Shown here: positions 43,974 to 53,800 of the stretch, in pieces
Layout: each line of letters begins with the position of its first letter
Position numbering within the stretch: the first letter of the stretch is position 1
NCBI RefSeq assembly: GCF_000383955.1
Contig: NZ_KB913013.1
Coordinates: 5,599,694-5,663,693 of the forward strand
Source of the DNA: Rudanella lutea DSM 19387
Lineage (GTDB): Bacteria; Bacteroidota; Bacteroidia; Cytophagales; Spirosomataceae
DNA length: 64,000 nucleotides
Direction: 5' to 3'
Program-made: the position numbers and the translations under genes
Notes under the pieces: model-generated
Databases searched by the model: none
What the model saw: the letters and a program-made list of their open reading frames with translations, nothing else
What the model was told of the DNA's origin: nothing

Positions 43974-45122
43974 TCACAAAGAACTTGTCCTACATCCCAT
44001 ATGATCGGCAATCTGGCCGGAGTCGATATTGAGGCTACGCAGAATACCCGTCAGGGGTGTTTTGAAGCCCAGAAAATACAGACCCTTCAGCTCGGGCTCG
44101 TCGAACCAGAGTGCTTTCGGGTAGCCCCGTTCGTTCAGGACTTGGGTGCAGAGAGCCTCGCCGAGCACCGGTTGCAAACCCGGCCGGTAGCCCGTAGCCA
44201 GCACAATGGCATCGAACGGCCGCTCCGACCCATCGCTAAACGTGACTGTGCGGGCGTTGATGCGCTCGATGCTCGGGGCCACGGCAATACGACCGGCTTT
44301 GATCTGGTCGAGTGTGCCCTGATCAATGACCGGAATCCGGCCCTTTTCCCGAATCAGGTACGAGGGCGGGTGCGTTGGCTTGCCCAGTCCGTACCCCGAC
44401 AAATCGCCCACGGTGAGCCGTTGCGACAGTCCGGCCACAAAATCGTAAAACCAGTTAGGGAATTTATTCAGAAAAATAGCCGATGGCTGGGTGGGCTTCC
44501 CGAACATATCGCGCCGGACAATGCTGATGGGGCCCCGCACCGAGATAGTGGGTCGGGCGCCGTGTTCGAGTAGGTCGAGAGCCACTTCGGCACCCGTGTT
44601 ACCCATGCCAATCACGAGCACGTTTTCGTCGGAAAAAGCGGCTCCGTTGCGGTATTCGTGGCTGTGCCAGACAATCCCCCGGAAGTCGCGCAGGCCGGGT
44701 AGGTCGGGCTTGTTCGGAATCCGGTTGTAGCCGGTGGCCACCACTACGCGCTCTGCCTCGAAGGTATCGGTCGGTGTGGTTACCTGCCAGTGTCCATTCG
44801 GTAACCGGCTTACCTGTCGCACCGGTTGGTTGAACAGGGGGTGAATCCGAAAATGCTCAGCGTACTGTTCCAGGTATTCCACAAACTCCAGCCGCGAAAC
44901 ATAAGTGGGGTACGCGCTCGGGTAGGGCAGGTGGGGCAGGGCCGAGTATTCTTTTACCGTATGCAGGTGCAGCCGGTCGTAATGGTTACGCCAGGCAACC
45001 CCCACGTATTCGCTTGCTTCGAGAACGGTAAACGTCGGTTGGGTGGGGTTCCGGTGGGCCAGCTGACCCGCCATCGCGAGTCCGGCCGGACCAGCACCGA
45101 TAATTAGAGTTGAATGTATCAT
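43974..45122 (-). CDS. FAD/NAD(P)-dependent oxidoreductase, FMO-like
   Basis: 382 residues. Rossmann motif GAGPAGLAMAG (9-19), the group B flavin-monooxygenase fingerprint as FRGIVWHSHEY (147-157), a second dinucleotide motif GMGNTGAEV (172-180), then VLATGYRPGLQ. It belongs to the flavin-containing monooxygenase/CzcO-like group. Substrate unknown. Monocistronic; the 3' end runs into the CAGGAT hairpin. Confidence 0.88.
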   Translation of the reverse strand: MIHSTLIIGAGPAGLAMAGQLAHRNPTQPTFTVLEASEYVGVAWRNHYDRLHLHTVKEYSALPHLPYPSAYPTYVSRLEFVEYLEQYAEHFRIHPLFNQPVRQVSRLPNGHWQVTTPTDTFEAERVVVATGYNRIPNKPDLPGLRDFRGIVWHSHEYRNGAAFSDENVLVIGMGNTGAEVALDLLEHGARPTISVRGPISIVRRDMFGKPTQPSAIFLNKFPNWFYDFVAGLSQRLTVGDLSGYGLGKPTHPPSYLIREKGRIPVIDQGTLDQIKAGRIAVAPSIERINARTVTFSDGSERPFDAIVLATGYRPGLQPVLGEALCTQVLNERGYPKALWFDEPELKGLYFLGFKTPLTGILRSLNIDSGQIADHMGCRTSSL

Positions 45123-45142
45123 GCAGCCAAACGCAGCACTGC

Positions 45143-45601
45143 TTATTTAATTCGTGTCCAGGTTTGGGTTTTGCCAATGAGCGAAATGCCTACGTAGCCG
45201 CGTACATCGAGCGTATTGGCGTCTTTGAGCGTCATTTTGCAGCTGTAGGTTTTGCCATCTTCAGGGTTATAAATTTTTCCTTCGTCCCACACATTACCGC
45301 CATCGAACTGAAAATCGTTCATGATGTTCAGGCCCATCAGTGGTCGCGACTGCATTTTGGCGTCGGGATTTTTGCTGTCGAGCTTCGGCTTGTTGGTAGC
45401 GGGGTCGTTGGGATCTTTCAGCCAGATCAGTTTACCATAATACTTGTTGCCCTGCTTATAAATCTGAACATGCCCACGCTTGGTGCCATTGAGCCAGGTA
45501 CCGACTACGGCGTCGGGATTATCGGCGGTAGAAACGGGCCGGAACGACGAAAACAGACCGACAAAAATGAAAAGAAAAGCCATGCGGATGAAAACACTCA
45601 T
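45143..45601 (-). CDS. DUF2147 family exported protein
   Basis: 152 residues from the ATG at 45601; another Met at 45583 is possible. Signal peptide or anchor (MAFLFIFVGLFSSF). The DUF2147 pattern is clear: AVVGTWLNGTKRGHVQIYKQGNKYYGKLIWLKDP, then GGNVWDEGKIYNPEDGKTY and LDVRGYVGISLIGKTQTW. Family proteins are small extracytoplasmic beta-barrel-like proteins of unknown role. Convergent with nothing; it follows 20 bp after the flavoprotein start on the same strand. Confidence 0.85.
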   Translation of the reverse strand: MSVFIRMAFLFIFVGLFSSFRPVSTADNPDAVVGTWLNGTKRGHVQIYKQGNKYYGKLIWLKDPNDPATNKPKLDSKNPDAKMQSRPLMGLNIMNDFQFDGGNVWDEGKIYNPEDGKTYSCKMTLKDANTLDVRGYVGISLIGKTQTWTRIK

Positions 45602-45711
45602 GCGTCGAAAATTATGGTTTTTTGTTTGTTTTATTGTACTAACGCAAATATCCGGCCTCAAAATGTGCTGAACAACGTATAGAGTGGTTAATCTTGCGAA
45701 AAACTTCGTTC

Positions 45712-46227
45712 ATGTTCAAACGCGACCCCTATAAAAGTTACCCGACCGAAACCGAATCGCGCATGATTATTCGGTTTCAGGATTGCGACCCGCTTCAGCA
45801 CCTCAACAACGCCAAGTACTTTGATTACTACTTCAACGCCCGCGAAGATCAGGTAGCCAAGCTGTACGACTTCAACCCCGGTCAGCTGTTTCGGGAGTTT
45901 GGTACGAGTTGGGTGGTGTATCAGCATCAGATTGCGTACATCCGGCCGGCGCTGGTGAGCGAATGGGTGCGGATTGTATCTCGCGTGATTCATTTTACCG
46001 AAGACACCACCGTGACCGAATATTACATGACGGATGATGCCGGGCGACAGCTGAAAAATGTTCTTTGGGTAACGTCAAAATACATCAGCGTGCGTACCGG
46101 CAAGCGGGTGTCGCATCACCCGGCTGTGATGGAACTTCTCGAAGCCACCTGCGAGCCCAACATCAAGTTCGATGAGTTGGTTTTTAACGACCGCATTCGC
46201 GACATCAAAAGCAAGTTACAGTTATAA
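45712..46227 (+). CDS. Hotdog-fold acyl-CoA thioesterase
   Basis: 171 residues from the ATG at 45712; a TTG at 45694 would add six. The hotdog motif RFQDCDPLQHLNNAKYFDYYF resembles the 4-hydroxybenzoyl-CoA thioesterase family (Asp and His-Asn-Asn region). It likely releases free acids from CoA thioesters. The substrate is unknown. Confidence 0.82.
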   Translation: MFKRDPYKSYPTETESRMIIRFQDCDPLQHLNNAKYFDYYFNAREDQVAKLYDFNPGQLFREFGTSWVVYQHQIAYIRPALVSEWVRIVSRVIHFTEDTTVTEYYMTDDAGRQLKNVLWVTSKYISVRTGKRVSHHPAVMELLEATCEPNIKFDELVFNDRIRDIKSKLQL

Positions 46228-46244
46228 AAGTAGCTTTGGCAGGG

Positions 46245-46988
46245 TCAGGCCATCTGCTCGCGCAGGGTTCGGAAATAATCGGCCGAGTGGGCGATCCGGC
46301 TGCCGTACCAGCTAAACATTTCTCCATCGACGAGTTCAATCCGGGCCTGTGGACAGATAGCCCGAAGCTCGTTGATGTGTTTCGGTCCGAACGGGTAAGG
46401 TTCCGACGACAGTAGGACCACGTCGGGCGCAGCCCGTTGCAGATCGTCGGGGGTAACTACCGGATACCGGGGGCAGTCGGCAAACACATTGCTAAAGCCC
46501 GCCAGGGGCAACAGAGAATGGATGAAGGTATCGCTGCCGGCTACCATCCAGGGCTTTCGCCAAATCAGGTAAGCCGCTCGCAGGGGTTTCGGGGTGCTGG
46601 GAAGTGACGCCAGTGAGGTTCTTATCTGATTCGCCAAAGTGTTGGCTTTTTCGGGCCGACCGACGTGTTCGCCCACCGTTCGGATCATGGTCAGGGCATC
46701 GTCGACAGTTACGATGTCGGTTACCAAAACCGGGTGTGTTTTGGCCAGTTGTTCAACATCCGCTTTGGTGTTTTCTTCCTTATTCGCCAGAATCAGCGTG
46801 GGGTTGAGGGCCGCAATCTTCTCAAAATCGACCTGTTTGGTGCCACCAACCACCGGGCGACTCTTCACCTTATCGGCCGGGTGAATACAAAATTTGGTCA
46901 GCCCCACAATCTCTTCATCGAGCCCTAAGTCAAACAGGAGCTCGGTCAGTGAGGGCACCAGTGAAATAATCCGTTGAGACGTTTTCAT
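46245..46988 (-). CDS. Helical-backbone metal receptor (BtuF-like) lacking a signal
   Basis: 247 residues. Periplasmic-binding-protein-like fold of the BtuF/FepB class: RIISLVPSLTELLFDLGL, then KIAALNPTLILANKEENT and DDLQRAAPDVVLLSSEPYPF. No signal peptide or lipobox is visible, so it should be cytosolic, unlike true uptake receptors. Such soluble members exist in Bacteroidota and could bind a corrinoid. No transporter partner is adjacent. Confidence 0.8.
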   Translation of the reverse strand: MKTSQRIISLVPSLTELLFDLGLDEEIVGLTKFCIHPADKVKSRPVVGGTKQVDFEKIAALNPTLILANKEENTKADVEQLAKTHPVLVTDIVTVDDALTMIRTVGEHVGRPEKANTLANQIRTSLASLPSTPKPLRAAYLIWRKPWMVAGSDTFIHSLLPLAGFSNVFADCPRYPVVTPDDLQRAAPDVVLLSSEPYPFGPKHINELRAICPQARIELVDGEMFSWYGSRIAHSADYFRTLREQMA

Positions 46989-46997
46989 AGACGAAAA

Positions 46998-47024
46998 AAC
47001 GGAGCAGGGGTTGCCTGCTCCGTT
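46998..47024 (-). terminator. Terminator of the DUF2892 gene
   Basis: An 11-bp stem (AACGGAGCAGG with CCTGCTCCGTT) and an A-run on the left (T-run on the minus strand), 28 bp past the gene. Confidence 0.8.
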
Positions 47025-47051
47025 GGTGATTGTATGGTTGTGAGCGCCTGT

Positions 47052-47276
47052 TTACAGGCGTGTATTTTGCTCCTCACGCCGGGTCGAGAGGCCCAGTAGC
47101 CGGTAAACCGGACAATAGCCCATCAGGCAGGTTGCCGCCAGAGCCAGTGCAAGAGCAAACAACACAAACGCGCTCAGGCCGGTTATAACCCCCAGCATAT
47201 ACGCGACCAATATGTCAATAATCAGCAAAGCGCGAACCATTTGGTCCACAAATCCTACGTTTTTAACAAAGCTCAT
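47052..47276 (-). CDS. DUF2892 small membrane protein
   Basis: 74 residues from the ATG at 47276. Two transmembrane helices, the second carrying ATCLMGYCPVYRLLGLST. This Cys pair with PVYRLLG is the DUF2892 (YgaP-tail-like) signature, here without the rhodanese domain. The function in stand-alone form is unknown. Confidence 0.85.
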   Translation of the reverse strand: MSFVKNVGFVDQMVRALLIIDILVAYMLGVITGLSAFVLFALALALAATCLMGYCPVYRLLGLSTRREEQNTRL

Positions 47277-47398
47277 AGCGCGTGAATGGAAGAGAAAAAC
47301 AAATATAGGAACGCATGAATGCGATGTCAATCAGCAGTGATTTAAAAGGACGTTAAATAAAGGTGCGTCCGGCACGCTTATACGCCCTGATCCTGAGC

Positions 47399-48691
47399 TT
47401 ATTCCGAAACAAGCGAACTCCGATGGATGATGGCTTCGCGGTCGGGACCGGTCGAGATGAAGCTGATGGGAATACCCAGCGACTCTTCGAGGAAGTCGAT
47501 GTACTGCGCCAGCTCGGCCGGGATGTCGTCAAACGAATGGAACGGTTCGAGCGAGGTTTTCCAACCTTTGAATGTTTTGTACACGGGCGTCACATCGGCA
47601 TCAACCAGATCATACGGAAGCTGATCAGTTGTGGGGCCTCCGTTAGAAAGCTCATAGTGGGTGCACACCTTAATCTCGTCGAAAATGTTCAGCACGTCGA
47701 CCTTCATCATGATGAGCTGGGTAACGCCGTTGAGCATGATGGCGTATTTCAGGGCGGGCAAATCGAGCCAGCCGCACCGCCGTGGGCGTCCGGTTGTTGC
47801 CCCAAACTCACGGCCTTCAGCCCGCATCTGTTCGCCGGTTTCGTCGAACAGTTCGGTGGGGAAGGGGCCACTACCAACGCGGGTGCAATACGCTTTAAAA
47901 ATGCCATACACCTCTCCAATTTGCCGGGGAGCAATGCCCAGACCCGTGCAGGCACCGGCGGTCATGGTGCTCGAGCTGGTCACAAACGGGTACGAACCAA
48001 AGTCGATGTCGAGCAGCGAGCCCTGTGCGCCCTCAGCCAGGATTTTCTTGCCGCTGCTCAGAGCCTCATTGATGGCGTACTCACTGTCGGTAAGCCGGAA
48101 CTGCTTCATAAAGGCTACAGCCGCGAAGAAGTCGGTTTCGGCGTCGGGAAGTACCGAAGCGTAGTCGAATCCGTAATGATCAAGCGTGACTTTGTGCAGG
48201 CTTACCAACTTGTTGTATTTGTCGTGGAAATTGGGCGACAGAATATCACCCACCCGCAGGCCCTGCCGGGCTACTTTGTCCTGATACGCCGGGCCGATCC
48301 CGCGCAGGGTAGAGCCAATTTTCGATTCGCCCTTGGACTGCTCAAAAGCCGCATCAAGAAGCCGGTGCGTTGGGATAATAATCGACGCTTTCTTGGAGAT
48401 CGTCAGGTTACGGCTCAGGTCCAGATTAAACTTGCCTAACCCATCGATTTCACGCCGGAATACGATGGGATCGAGCACCACACCGTTGCCAATAATGTTC
48501 TGAATGTCGGCTCGGAAAATCCCCGACGGAATCTGGTGGAGAACATGCTTAATGCCATCGAACTCCAGTGTGTGACCCGCATTGGGACCACCCTGAAACC
48601 GGGCCACAACTTCATATTGTGGCGCCAGCACGTCCACAATCTTACCTTTTCCTTCATCGCCCCATTGGAGGCCTAATAAAACATCAACCAT
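47399..48691 (-). CDS. purA: Adenylosuccinate synthase
   Basis: 430 residues. Joins IMP and aspartate using GTP, the first committed step to AMP. Signatures: QWGDEGKGKIVD at residues 9-20, the GNGVVLDP region, GPAYQDKVAR and QGSLLDIDFGSYPFVTSS. Apparently monocistronic. Confidence 0.97.
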   Translation of the reverse strand: MVDVLLGLQWGDEGKGKIVDVLAPQYEVVARFQGGPNAGHTLEFDGIKHVLHQIPSGIFRADIQNIIGNGVVLDPIVFRREIDGLGKFNLDLSRNLTISKKASIIIPTHRLLDAAFEQSKGESKIGSTLRGIGPAYQDKVARQGLRVGDILSPNFHDKYNKLVSLHKVTLDHYGFDYASVLPDAETDFFAAVAFMKQFRLTDSEYAINEALSSGKKILAEGAQGSLLDIDFGSYPFVTSSSTMTAGACTGLGIAPRQIGEVYGIFKAYCTRVGSGPFPTELFDETGEQMRAEGREFGATTGRPRRCGWLDLPALKYAIMLNGVTQLIMMKVDVLNIFDEIKVCTHYELSNGGPTTDQLPYDLVDADVTPVYKTFKGWKTSLEPFHSFDDIPAELAQYIDFLEESLGIPISFISTGPDREAIIHRSSLVSE

Positions 48692-48850
48692 AAAACTAAA
48701 AACGTCAGTGTTTATAGCCCATCGTTCCCGAAGTAAGTGGTTGCTCGATACTCAGGTGCAACCCCCGCAAACAGCCAACGGCAAACTATTTGTTTAAGCG
48801 TATTACGTTATAAAAAGCCGGTATGGACCGGGACAGTACAAAAACTTAAA

Positions 48851-48884
48851 TGCCGGTCGGGTGGGTCATCCCACCCGACCGGCA
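48851..48884 (-). terminator. fur terminator
   Basis: A perfect 15-bp GC-rich stem with a TCAT loop, 11 bp past the fur stop, followed on the minus strand by a T-rich tract. The 48692-48894 gap shows no gene. Confidence 0.85.
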
Positions 48885-48894
48885 AAAGGTCGGC

Positions 48895-49428
48895 TCAGTC
48901 GCGAACGTCGGCCGGGTATTCGAGGGTGCCCTGTTGCCCTTCCGGCTCTTCGGCATGGGCCGGGTGCGTTCGGTTTTCGCAGTGTTCGCGGGTACAGGAG
49001 CCGTAAAAAATAAGCGAGTGGTGCATCACGTTGAACTTCAGCATGTCACCAACCATGTTCTGGATGTTCTGCACCCGTGGGTCGCAAAACTCCATGACCT
49101 TGTGGCAATCGGTGCAAATCAGGTGATCATGCTGTTTGTAGCCGTACGATTTCTCGTACTGGGCCAGATTCCGGCCAAACTGATGCTTCGTAACCAGGTC
49201 GCAATCTACCAGCACATCGAGGGTGTTATACACGGTAGCGCGGCTAACCTGGTACTTTTTATTTTTCATGGAGATATACAACTCATCGACGTCGAAGTGG
49301 TCTTCGCGGTTGTAAATCTCTTCGAGTATGGCAAACCGTTCGGGCGTTTTGCGCAGGCCCTTCCGCTCCAGATAGGCTGTAAAAATCGTCCGGGCAGCGT
49401 CTAAATTCGTTTGTTTCGGCGCAGGCAT
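48895..49428 (-). CDS. Fur-family transcriptional regulator
   Basis: 177 residues. Winged helix ([25 protein letters not shown], then [13 protein letters not shown]) and a dimer/metal domain with [15 protein letters not shown] and CTREHC zinc sites. It is a Fur/Zur/PerR-type regulator of metal or peroxide genes; which metal is not clear. A longer C-terminal tail than usual (about 20 residues, acidic) is present. Its start abuts a heptamer hairpin. Confidence 0.9.
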   Translation of the reverse strand: MPAPKQTNLDAARTIFTAYLERKGLRKTPERFAILEEIYNREDHFDVDELYISMKNKKYQVSRATVYNTLDVLVDCDLVTKHQFGRNLAQYEKSYGYKQHDHLICTDCHKVMEFCDPRVQNIQNMVGDMLKFNVMHHSLIFYGSCTREHCENRTHPAHAEEPEGQQGTLEYPADVRD

Positions 49429-49437
49429 GAGGCAAAG

Positions 49438-49575
49438 TTAACAGATATGGGTGAACAACGAGCAACGAACAGAGAACAACGAACAATCAACAACGAACAA
49501 TCAACAACGAGCAATGAACAGAGAGCAATTTTTTGCCCGTTGTTCTCTGTTCGTTGTTCTCTGATAATTGTCAGT
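49438..49575. repeat. Long heptamer-word hairpin between fur and rel
   Basis: The left arm (49450-49531) contains about eleven 7-nt words such as GAACAAC, GAGCAAC and CAACAAC. The right arm (about 49538-49575) contains GTTGTTC, TCTGTTC and similar. It is the longest array seen. Co-directional genes flank it. Confidence 0.9.
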
Positions 49576-49578
49576 TGT

Positions 49579-51828
49579 TTAGTCGAAGCGTACCACTTCG
49601 TACACTCCGTCGACGTTGTCGAGCTTCTTCATGAGGGTTTCGAGGTGGGCTGTGTCGTGGACATAGAGCTTAATTTTGCCCTCGAAGATGCCGTCTTTCG
49701 AGTCAATCGTGACCGAGCGCATATTGATACTGAGCTCGTTGCTGATGATCCGGGTTACGTCGTTGACCAGCCCGACGCGGTCGGTGCCCGTAATGCGTAG
49801 CCCCGCCAGAAACGCCAGATCGCGTTGCGAGGTCCATTTGGCCTTGATGATCCGGTTGCCGTGGTTCGACATCAGTTCAACGGCGTTGGGGCACGATACC
49901 CGGTGAATCTTGATACCGTCGTTGATGGTCACAAACCCAAACACATCGTCGCCGGAGATCGGGTTACAGCACTTGGAGAGTGTGTAGTCGATCTTGTCCA
50001 TATCTTCCCCGATCAGGAGCATGTCGGCATCGGCTCGGTCGCCGTGCATCTTCTTGAGCTCTTTCGTAAAGCTCTTGCCGTCGGCAATGTTGTCGGTATT
50101 GAGTTTGTTCTGCCGGTTTTCCTTAGCTTCCTTCTCTGACTTGAACCGAACTATTTCTTTGGTTTCAATATGCCCTTTTCCGACCCGGTAGAAGAAATCG
50201 GCCGTGGTTTTCGACCCAAAAAACGCCCGTAGCTGGTTAAGCAGCTCATTGGTCATGTCGAGCCGGAGCGTTTTCAGTTTCTTGGCCACCATGTCGCGCC
50301 CATCCGTCACGTAGCGTTTGTTTTCCTCCTTGATGAGGTCTTTGATCTTGGTGCGGGCTTTGGATGTCACCACAAACCGGAGCCAGTCTTCGTTGGGCTT
50401 TTGTTTGTTGGAGGTAATCACCTCGACCTGATCGCCGTTTTGCAGGACGTGGCTCAACGGTACCAGCACATTATTGACTTTGGCTGCCATACACTTGGCC
50501 CCAATTTGGGTGTGGATGTCAAAGGCAAAATCAAGCGCGGTTGCTCCCCGTTGCAATACTTTCAGGTCGCCTTTGGGCGTAAATACGAAGACCTCCTCAC
50601 TGTAGAGATTGCTGCGGAAATCATCGAGAAACTCAATGGCCCCGGCTTTTTCCCCTTTCTCAGTCGTCTCGATCATGTCGCGAACCTGACTGATCCAGAG
50701 GTCGATACCGCGGCCCGTTTGGGTGTCGTTGCCTTTGTATTTCCAGTGGGCCGCGTAGCCTTTCTCGGCAATTTCGTTCATCCGCTCCGTCCGAATCTGC
50801 ACCTCAACCCACTGTCCGGTTTTGCTCATAACCGTGGTATGCAGCGACTCGTAGCCGTTGGCGCGCGGGGTGCTGATCCAGTCTTTGAGCCGGTCAGGAT
50901 TAGGTTTGTAATGATCCGTAACAATGGAATAAGCTCGCCAACAGGCCGCTTTCTCCTGCTGCGGTGGCACATCCAGAATAATCCGAACGGCAAACAAATC
51001 GTAAATTTCCTCGAAGGGCTTCTTCGACTTGCTCAATTTGTTCCAGATGGAATAGATCGACTTGGGCCGCCCCCGAACCACGTATTTATAGCCGGTGGCC
51101 TGTAAGCTTTCTTCAATCGGCTCGATAAACTTGCTGATGAATCGGTCGCGGCCGGCCTTCGTTTCGCGGAGTTTCCGGGCTACGTCTTTGTAGGCTTCGG
51201 GTTCCACGTACTTCAGGTACAGATCTTCGAGCTCCGACTTGATCGCGTACAAACCGAGTCGGTGCGCCAGTGGGGCGTAGATGTAAATAGTCTCCGAAGC
51301 GATCTTGAGCTGCTTGTCGCGGGGCATCGAGTCGAGCGTCCGCATATTGTGCAGTCGGTCGGCGAGTTTGATCAGAATCACGCGCACATCGTCTGACAGA
51401 GTCAGCAGCATTTTGCGGAAATTCTCAGCCTGCTGCGAGGTGCCGTACTCAAAAATACCGGAGATTTTGGTCAGTCCGTCGATGATGCGGGCCACCTTCG
51501 CGCCAAACAGCCGATCAATGTCGGGGATGGTCATGTCGGTGTCTTCGACCACATCGTGCAACAGAGCGGCTACGATTGATGTAGTGCCCAACCCAATTTC
51601 TTCCACGGCGATCTGTGCCACGGCGAGCGGGTGGTAAATATATGGTTCGCCCGACCGACGACGCATATTCTTGTGCGCTTCGGCTGAGGTGTTAAACGCC
51701 TTTTTGATCAGTTTAGCGTCATTTTCCTTCAACAGAGGTTTGGCCGCCCGGAGCAAACGTCGGTATCGTTTCAGAATCTCCTGGCGTTCCAGTTCCAGAT
51801 CAATGACGGGTTCGACTACATCATTCAT
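49579..51828 (-). CDS. RelA/SpoT bifunctional (p)ppGpp synthase/hydrolase
   Basis: 749 residues. Four domains in order: HD hydrolase (HPLAVAQIAVEE, then ALLHDVVEDTD), synthetase (GRPKSIYSIWNKLSKSKK, later GYAAHWKYKG), TGS (VFTPKGDLKVL) and C-terminal ACT (GLRITGTDRVGLVNDVTRII). The intact HD motif argues for hydrolase activity, the synthetase motif for ppGpp synthesis, so it should be the single bifunctional stringent-response enzyme. Confidence 0.95.
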   Translation of the reverse strand: MNDVVEPVIDLELERQEILKRYRRLLRAAKPLLKENDAKLIKKAFNTSAEAHKNMRRRSGEPYIYHPLAVAQIAVEEIGLGTTSIVAALLHDVVEDTDMTIPDIDRLFGAKVARIIDGLTKISGIFEYGTSQQAENFRKMLLTLSDDVRVILIKLADRLHNMRTLDSMPRDKQLKIASETIYIYAPLAHRLGLYAIKSELEDLYLKYVEPEAYKDVARKLRETKAGRDRFISKFIEPIEESLQATGYKYVVRGRPKSIYSIWNKLSKSKKPFEEIYDLFAVRIILDVPPQQEKAACWRAYSIVTDHYKPNPDRLKDWISTPRANGYESLHTTVMSKTGQWVEVQIRTERMNEIAEKGYAAHWKYKGNDTQTGRGIDLWISQVRDMIETTEKGEKAGAIEFLDDFRSNLYSEEVFVFTPKGDLKVLQRGATALDFAFDIHTQIGAKCMAAKVNNVLVPLSHVLQNGDQVEVITSNKQKPNEDWLRFVVTSKARTKIKDLIKEENKRYVTDGRDMVAKKLKTLRLDMTNELLNQLRAFFGSKTTADFFYRVGKGHIETKEIVRFKSEKEAKENRQNKLNTDNIADGKSFTKELKKMHGDRADADMLLIGEDMDKIDYTLSKCCNPISGDDVFGFVTINDGIKIHRVSCPNAVELMSNHGNRIIKAKWTSQRDLAFLAGLRITGTDRVGLVNDVTRIISNELSINMRSVTIDSKDGIFEGKIKLYVHDTAHLETLMKKLDNVDGVYEVVRFD

Positions 51829-52075
51829 AGGTAATTTATCATCTCGTTACGTTGTACTCTGTCGTTCAAGTTACGGGATAAAAACAAATTAACCGCCTGC
51901 TTCGATCACAAAAAATCTGATTTGTCTGTCCAGCAATTTTTCGTCGTTCACGTCTGGGGAGGCCCCACTGCGATTTCGTTTGCCCTACGGTCTTACCGGT
52001 TAGAAACCGTACCCTATAATTGTTTGGAACATACGTGACCAGCTAAACGGATTCTGATCTCTGATTCTGAAGATA

Positions 52076-53587
52076 ATGACCAAATCGATTGCACTTACTT
52101 TTTGGGGTGTTTTGCTTGCACTCGTAGGGGTAGCTCAGCAAAAGCCCAATATTGTGTTGATTTACGCCGATGATCTGGGGTACGGTGATCTGAGCTGTTA
52201 CGGAGCCAAAACCGTCAGAACCCCAAACATCGACAAGGTAGCCGCTGAAGGATTGCGGTTCAGCCGTGCCCACGCGACGGCGGCCACGTGTACGCCGTCG
52301 CGCTACACACTCATGACCGGGCAGTATGCCTGGCGCAAATCCGGTACGGGTATCGCGCCGGGCGACGCTGCCCTCCTCATCCCGACCGACCGGGCCACGC
52401 TGCCCCGTTTGCTGCAACGGGCGGGCTACCAAACTGGAGTGGTGGGTAAATGGCACCTCGGCCTTGGCCTCAAAGGTGGCCCCGACTGGAACGGCGAAAT
52501 AAAGCCCGGTCCGCGCGAAATCGGGTTCAACTACTCGTTCTTACTGCCCGCCACCGGTGACCGAGTCCCGTGTGTGTATGTCGAAAATGGCCGCATTGTT
52601 GGCCTCAATCCAGCCGACCCGGTGCAGGTCAGTTACCGCGAGCCGGTTGGCAACGAACCAACCGGTAAAGACCACCCGGAGTTGTTGAAAATGAAGCACT
52701 CGCACGGGCATAATCAAACCATCATCAATGGCGTAGGCCGGATCGGGTATATGACAGGCGGAAAAGCCGCTCGCTGGGTAGATGAGGACATGGCCGATGT
52801 GCTTACCCAAAAGGCAACCGCTTTTATCGAAACCAACCGGAAGGCCCCTTTCTTCCTGTACTTTTCAACGCACGACATTCACGTGCCCCGGATGCCCCAC
52901 TCCCGGTTTGTTGGAAAAAGCGGTATGGGGCCTCGTGGTGACGTTATTTTGCAGCTCGACTGGTGCGTGGGCGAGGTTATGAAAGCCCTGGACCGACTCG
53001 GGCTGAAACAAAATACGCTCGTAATTATCAGTAGCGACAACGGCCCTGTTATCGATGATGGGTATCAGGATGAAGCCGTTACTAAACTGGGTACTCACCA
53101 GCCGGCGGGGCCGCTTCGGGGTGGTAAGTATAGCGCGTTTGAAGCGGGTACGCGGGTGCCGTTCATTGTACGCTGGCCCGGCCGGGTCAGGACTGGTGTT
53201 TCTGATGCCCTCATGAGCCAGGTCGATTTGCCCGCTTCACTGGCTGCTTTAGCGGGTCAAAAACCGGCACCGGGCGAAGTGCCGGACAGTTTTAATACCC
53301 TGAATACACTTTTGGGCAAAGAAAACAAAGGCCGTGCGTACGTAGTCGAGCAGGCTTTGAACAATACGCTTTCGGTTGTCCGGGGAGACTGGAAATATAT
53401 TGAACCGAGCAACGGCCCAACTGTGGAGAAAAACACCAACACGGAGCTAGGCAATGCGCAGCAACCGCAGTTGTATAATCTGAAAGCAGACAGAGGGGAA
53501 ACGAAAAACCGGGCTGGGGAGCAACCGCAATTGGTCGATGAGCTGAGGCAGTTACTCGAGTCTGTACGCGGTAGTGATCGTAAATGA
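52076..53587 (+). CDS. S1-family arylsulfatase
   Basis: 503 residues, signal peptide ending GVAQQ. Sulfatase core: IYADDLGYGDLSCYG metal ligands and Cys72 in CTPSRYTLMTGQ, the CxPxR formylglycine site, followed by GKWHLG and IISSDNGP. The Cys is converted to formylglycine, so the cell needs an anaerobic or aerobic maturase elsewhere. A desulfation role on polysaccharides is likely; the exact sugar is unknown. Confidence 0.92.
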   Translation: MTKSIALTFWGVLLALVGVAQQKPNIVLIYADDLGYGDLSCYGAKTVRTPNIDKVAAEGLRFSRAHATAATCTPSRYTLMTGQYAWRKSGTGIAPGDAALLIPTDRATLPRLLQRAGYQTGVVGKWHLGLGLKGGPDWNGEIKPGPREIGFNYSFLLPATGDRVPCVYVENGRIVGLNPADPVQVSYREPVGNEPTGKDHPELLKMKHSHGHNQTIINGVGRIGYMTGGKAARWVDEDMADVLTQKATAFIETNRKAPFFLYFSTHDIHVPRMPHSRFVGKSGMGPRGDVILQLDWCVGEVMKALDRLGLKQNTLVIISSDNGPVIDDGYQDEAVTKLGTHQPAGPLRGGKYSAFEAGTRVPFIVRWPGRVRTGVSDALMSQVDLPASLAALAGQKPAPGEVPDSFNTLNTLLGKENKGRAYVVEQALNNTLSVVRGDWKYIEPSNGPTVEKNTNTELGNAQQPQLYNLKADRGETKNRAGEQPQLVDELRQLLESVRGSDRK

Positions 53588-53684
53588 TCTCAAACAGAGA
53601 TAGTTTGCGGGGGCGAGGAACGCCTACAGTGGCCTGTCTGTAGCGTACGTACAGAATTTGTTCCTATTTATTGCTCGTTCACTA

Positions 53685-53714
53685 TTGCGCTATTCAATCT
53701 TATTCGTACTTTTG
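53685..53714 (+). promoter_or_regulatory. Full Bacteroidota promoter upstream of tRNA-Leu
   Basis: TTG at 53685-53687, exactly 19 bp, then TACTTTTG at 53707-53714. About 85 bp separates it from the tRNA, so a leader is transcribed and trimmed. The 53588-53800 gap shows nothing else. Confidence 0.65.
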
Positions 53715-53800
53715 CGGGCCAAACCAGTAAGCTTTAGGGATTGGAAAAACGCAAAAGTATCTGCTTACGCGAACATCTAATACCGACGACTGGCCACTTT

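Noticed and set aside
49450-49531. CRISPR-like array of GAACAAC words
   Set aside because: Units are 7 nt and contiguous, with no spacers and no cas genes; it pairs with a complementary arm and belongs to the hairpin family.
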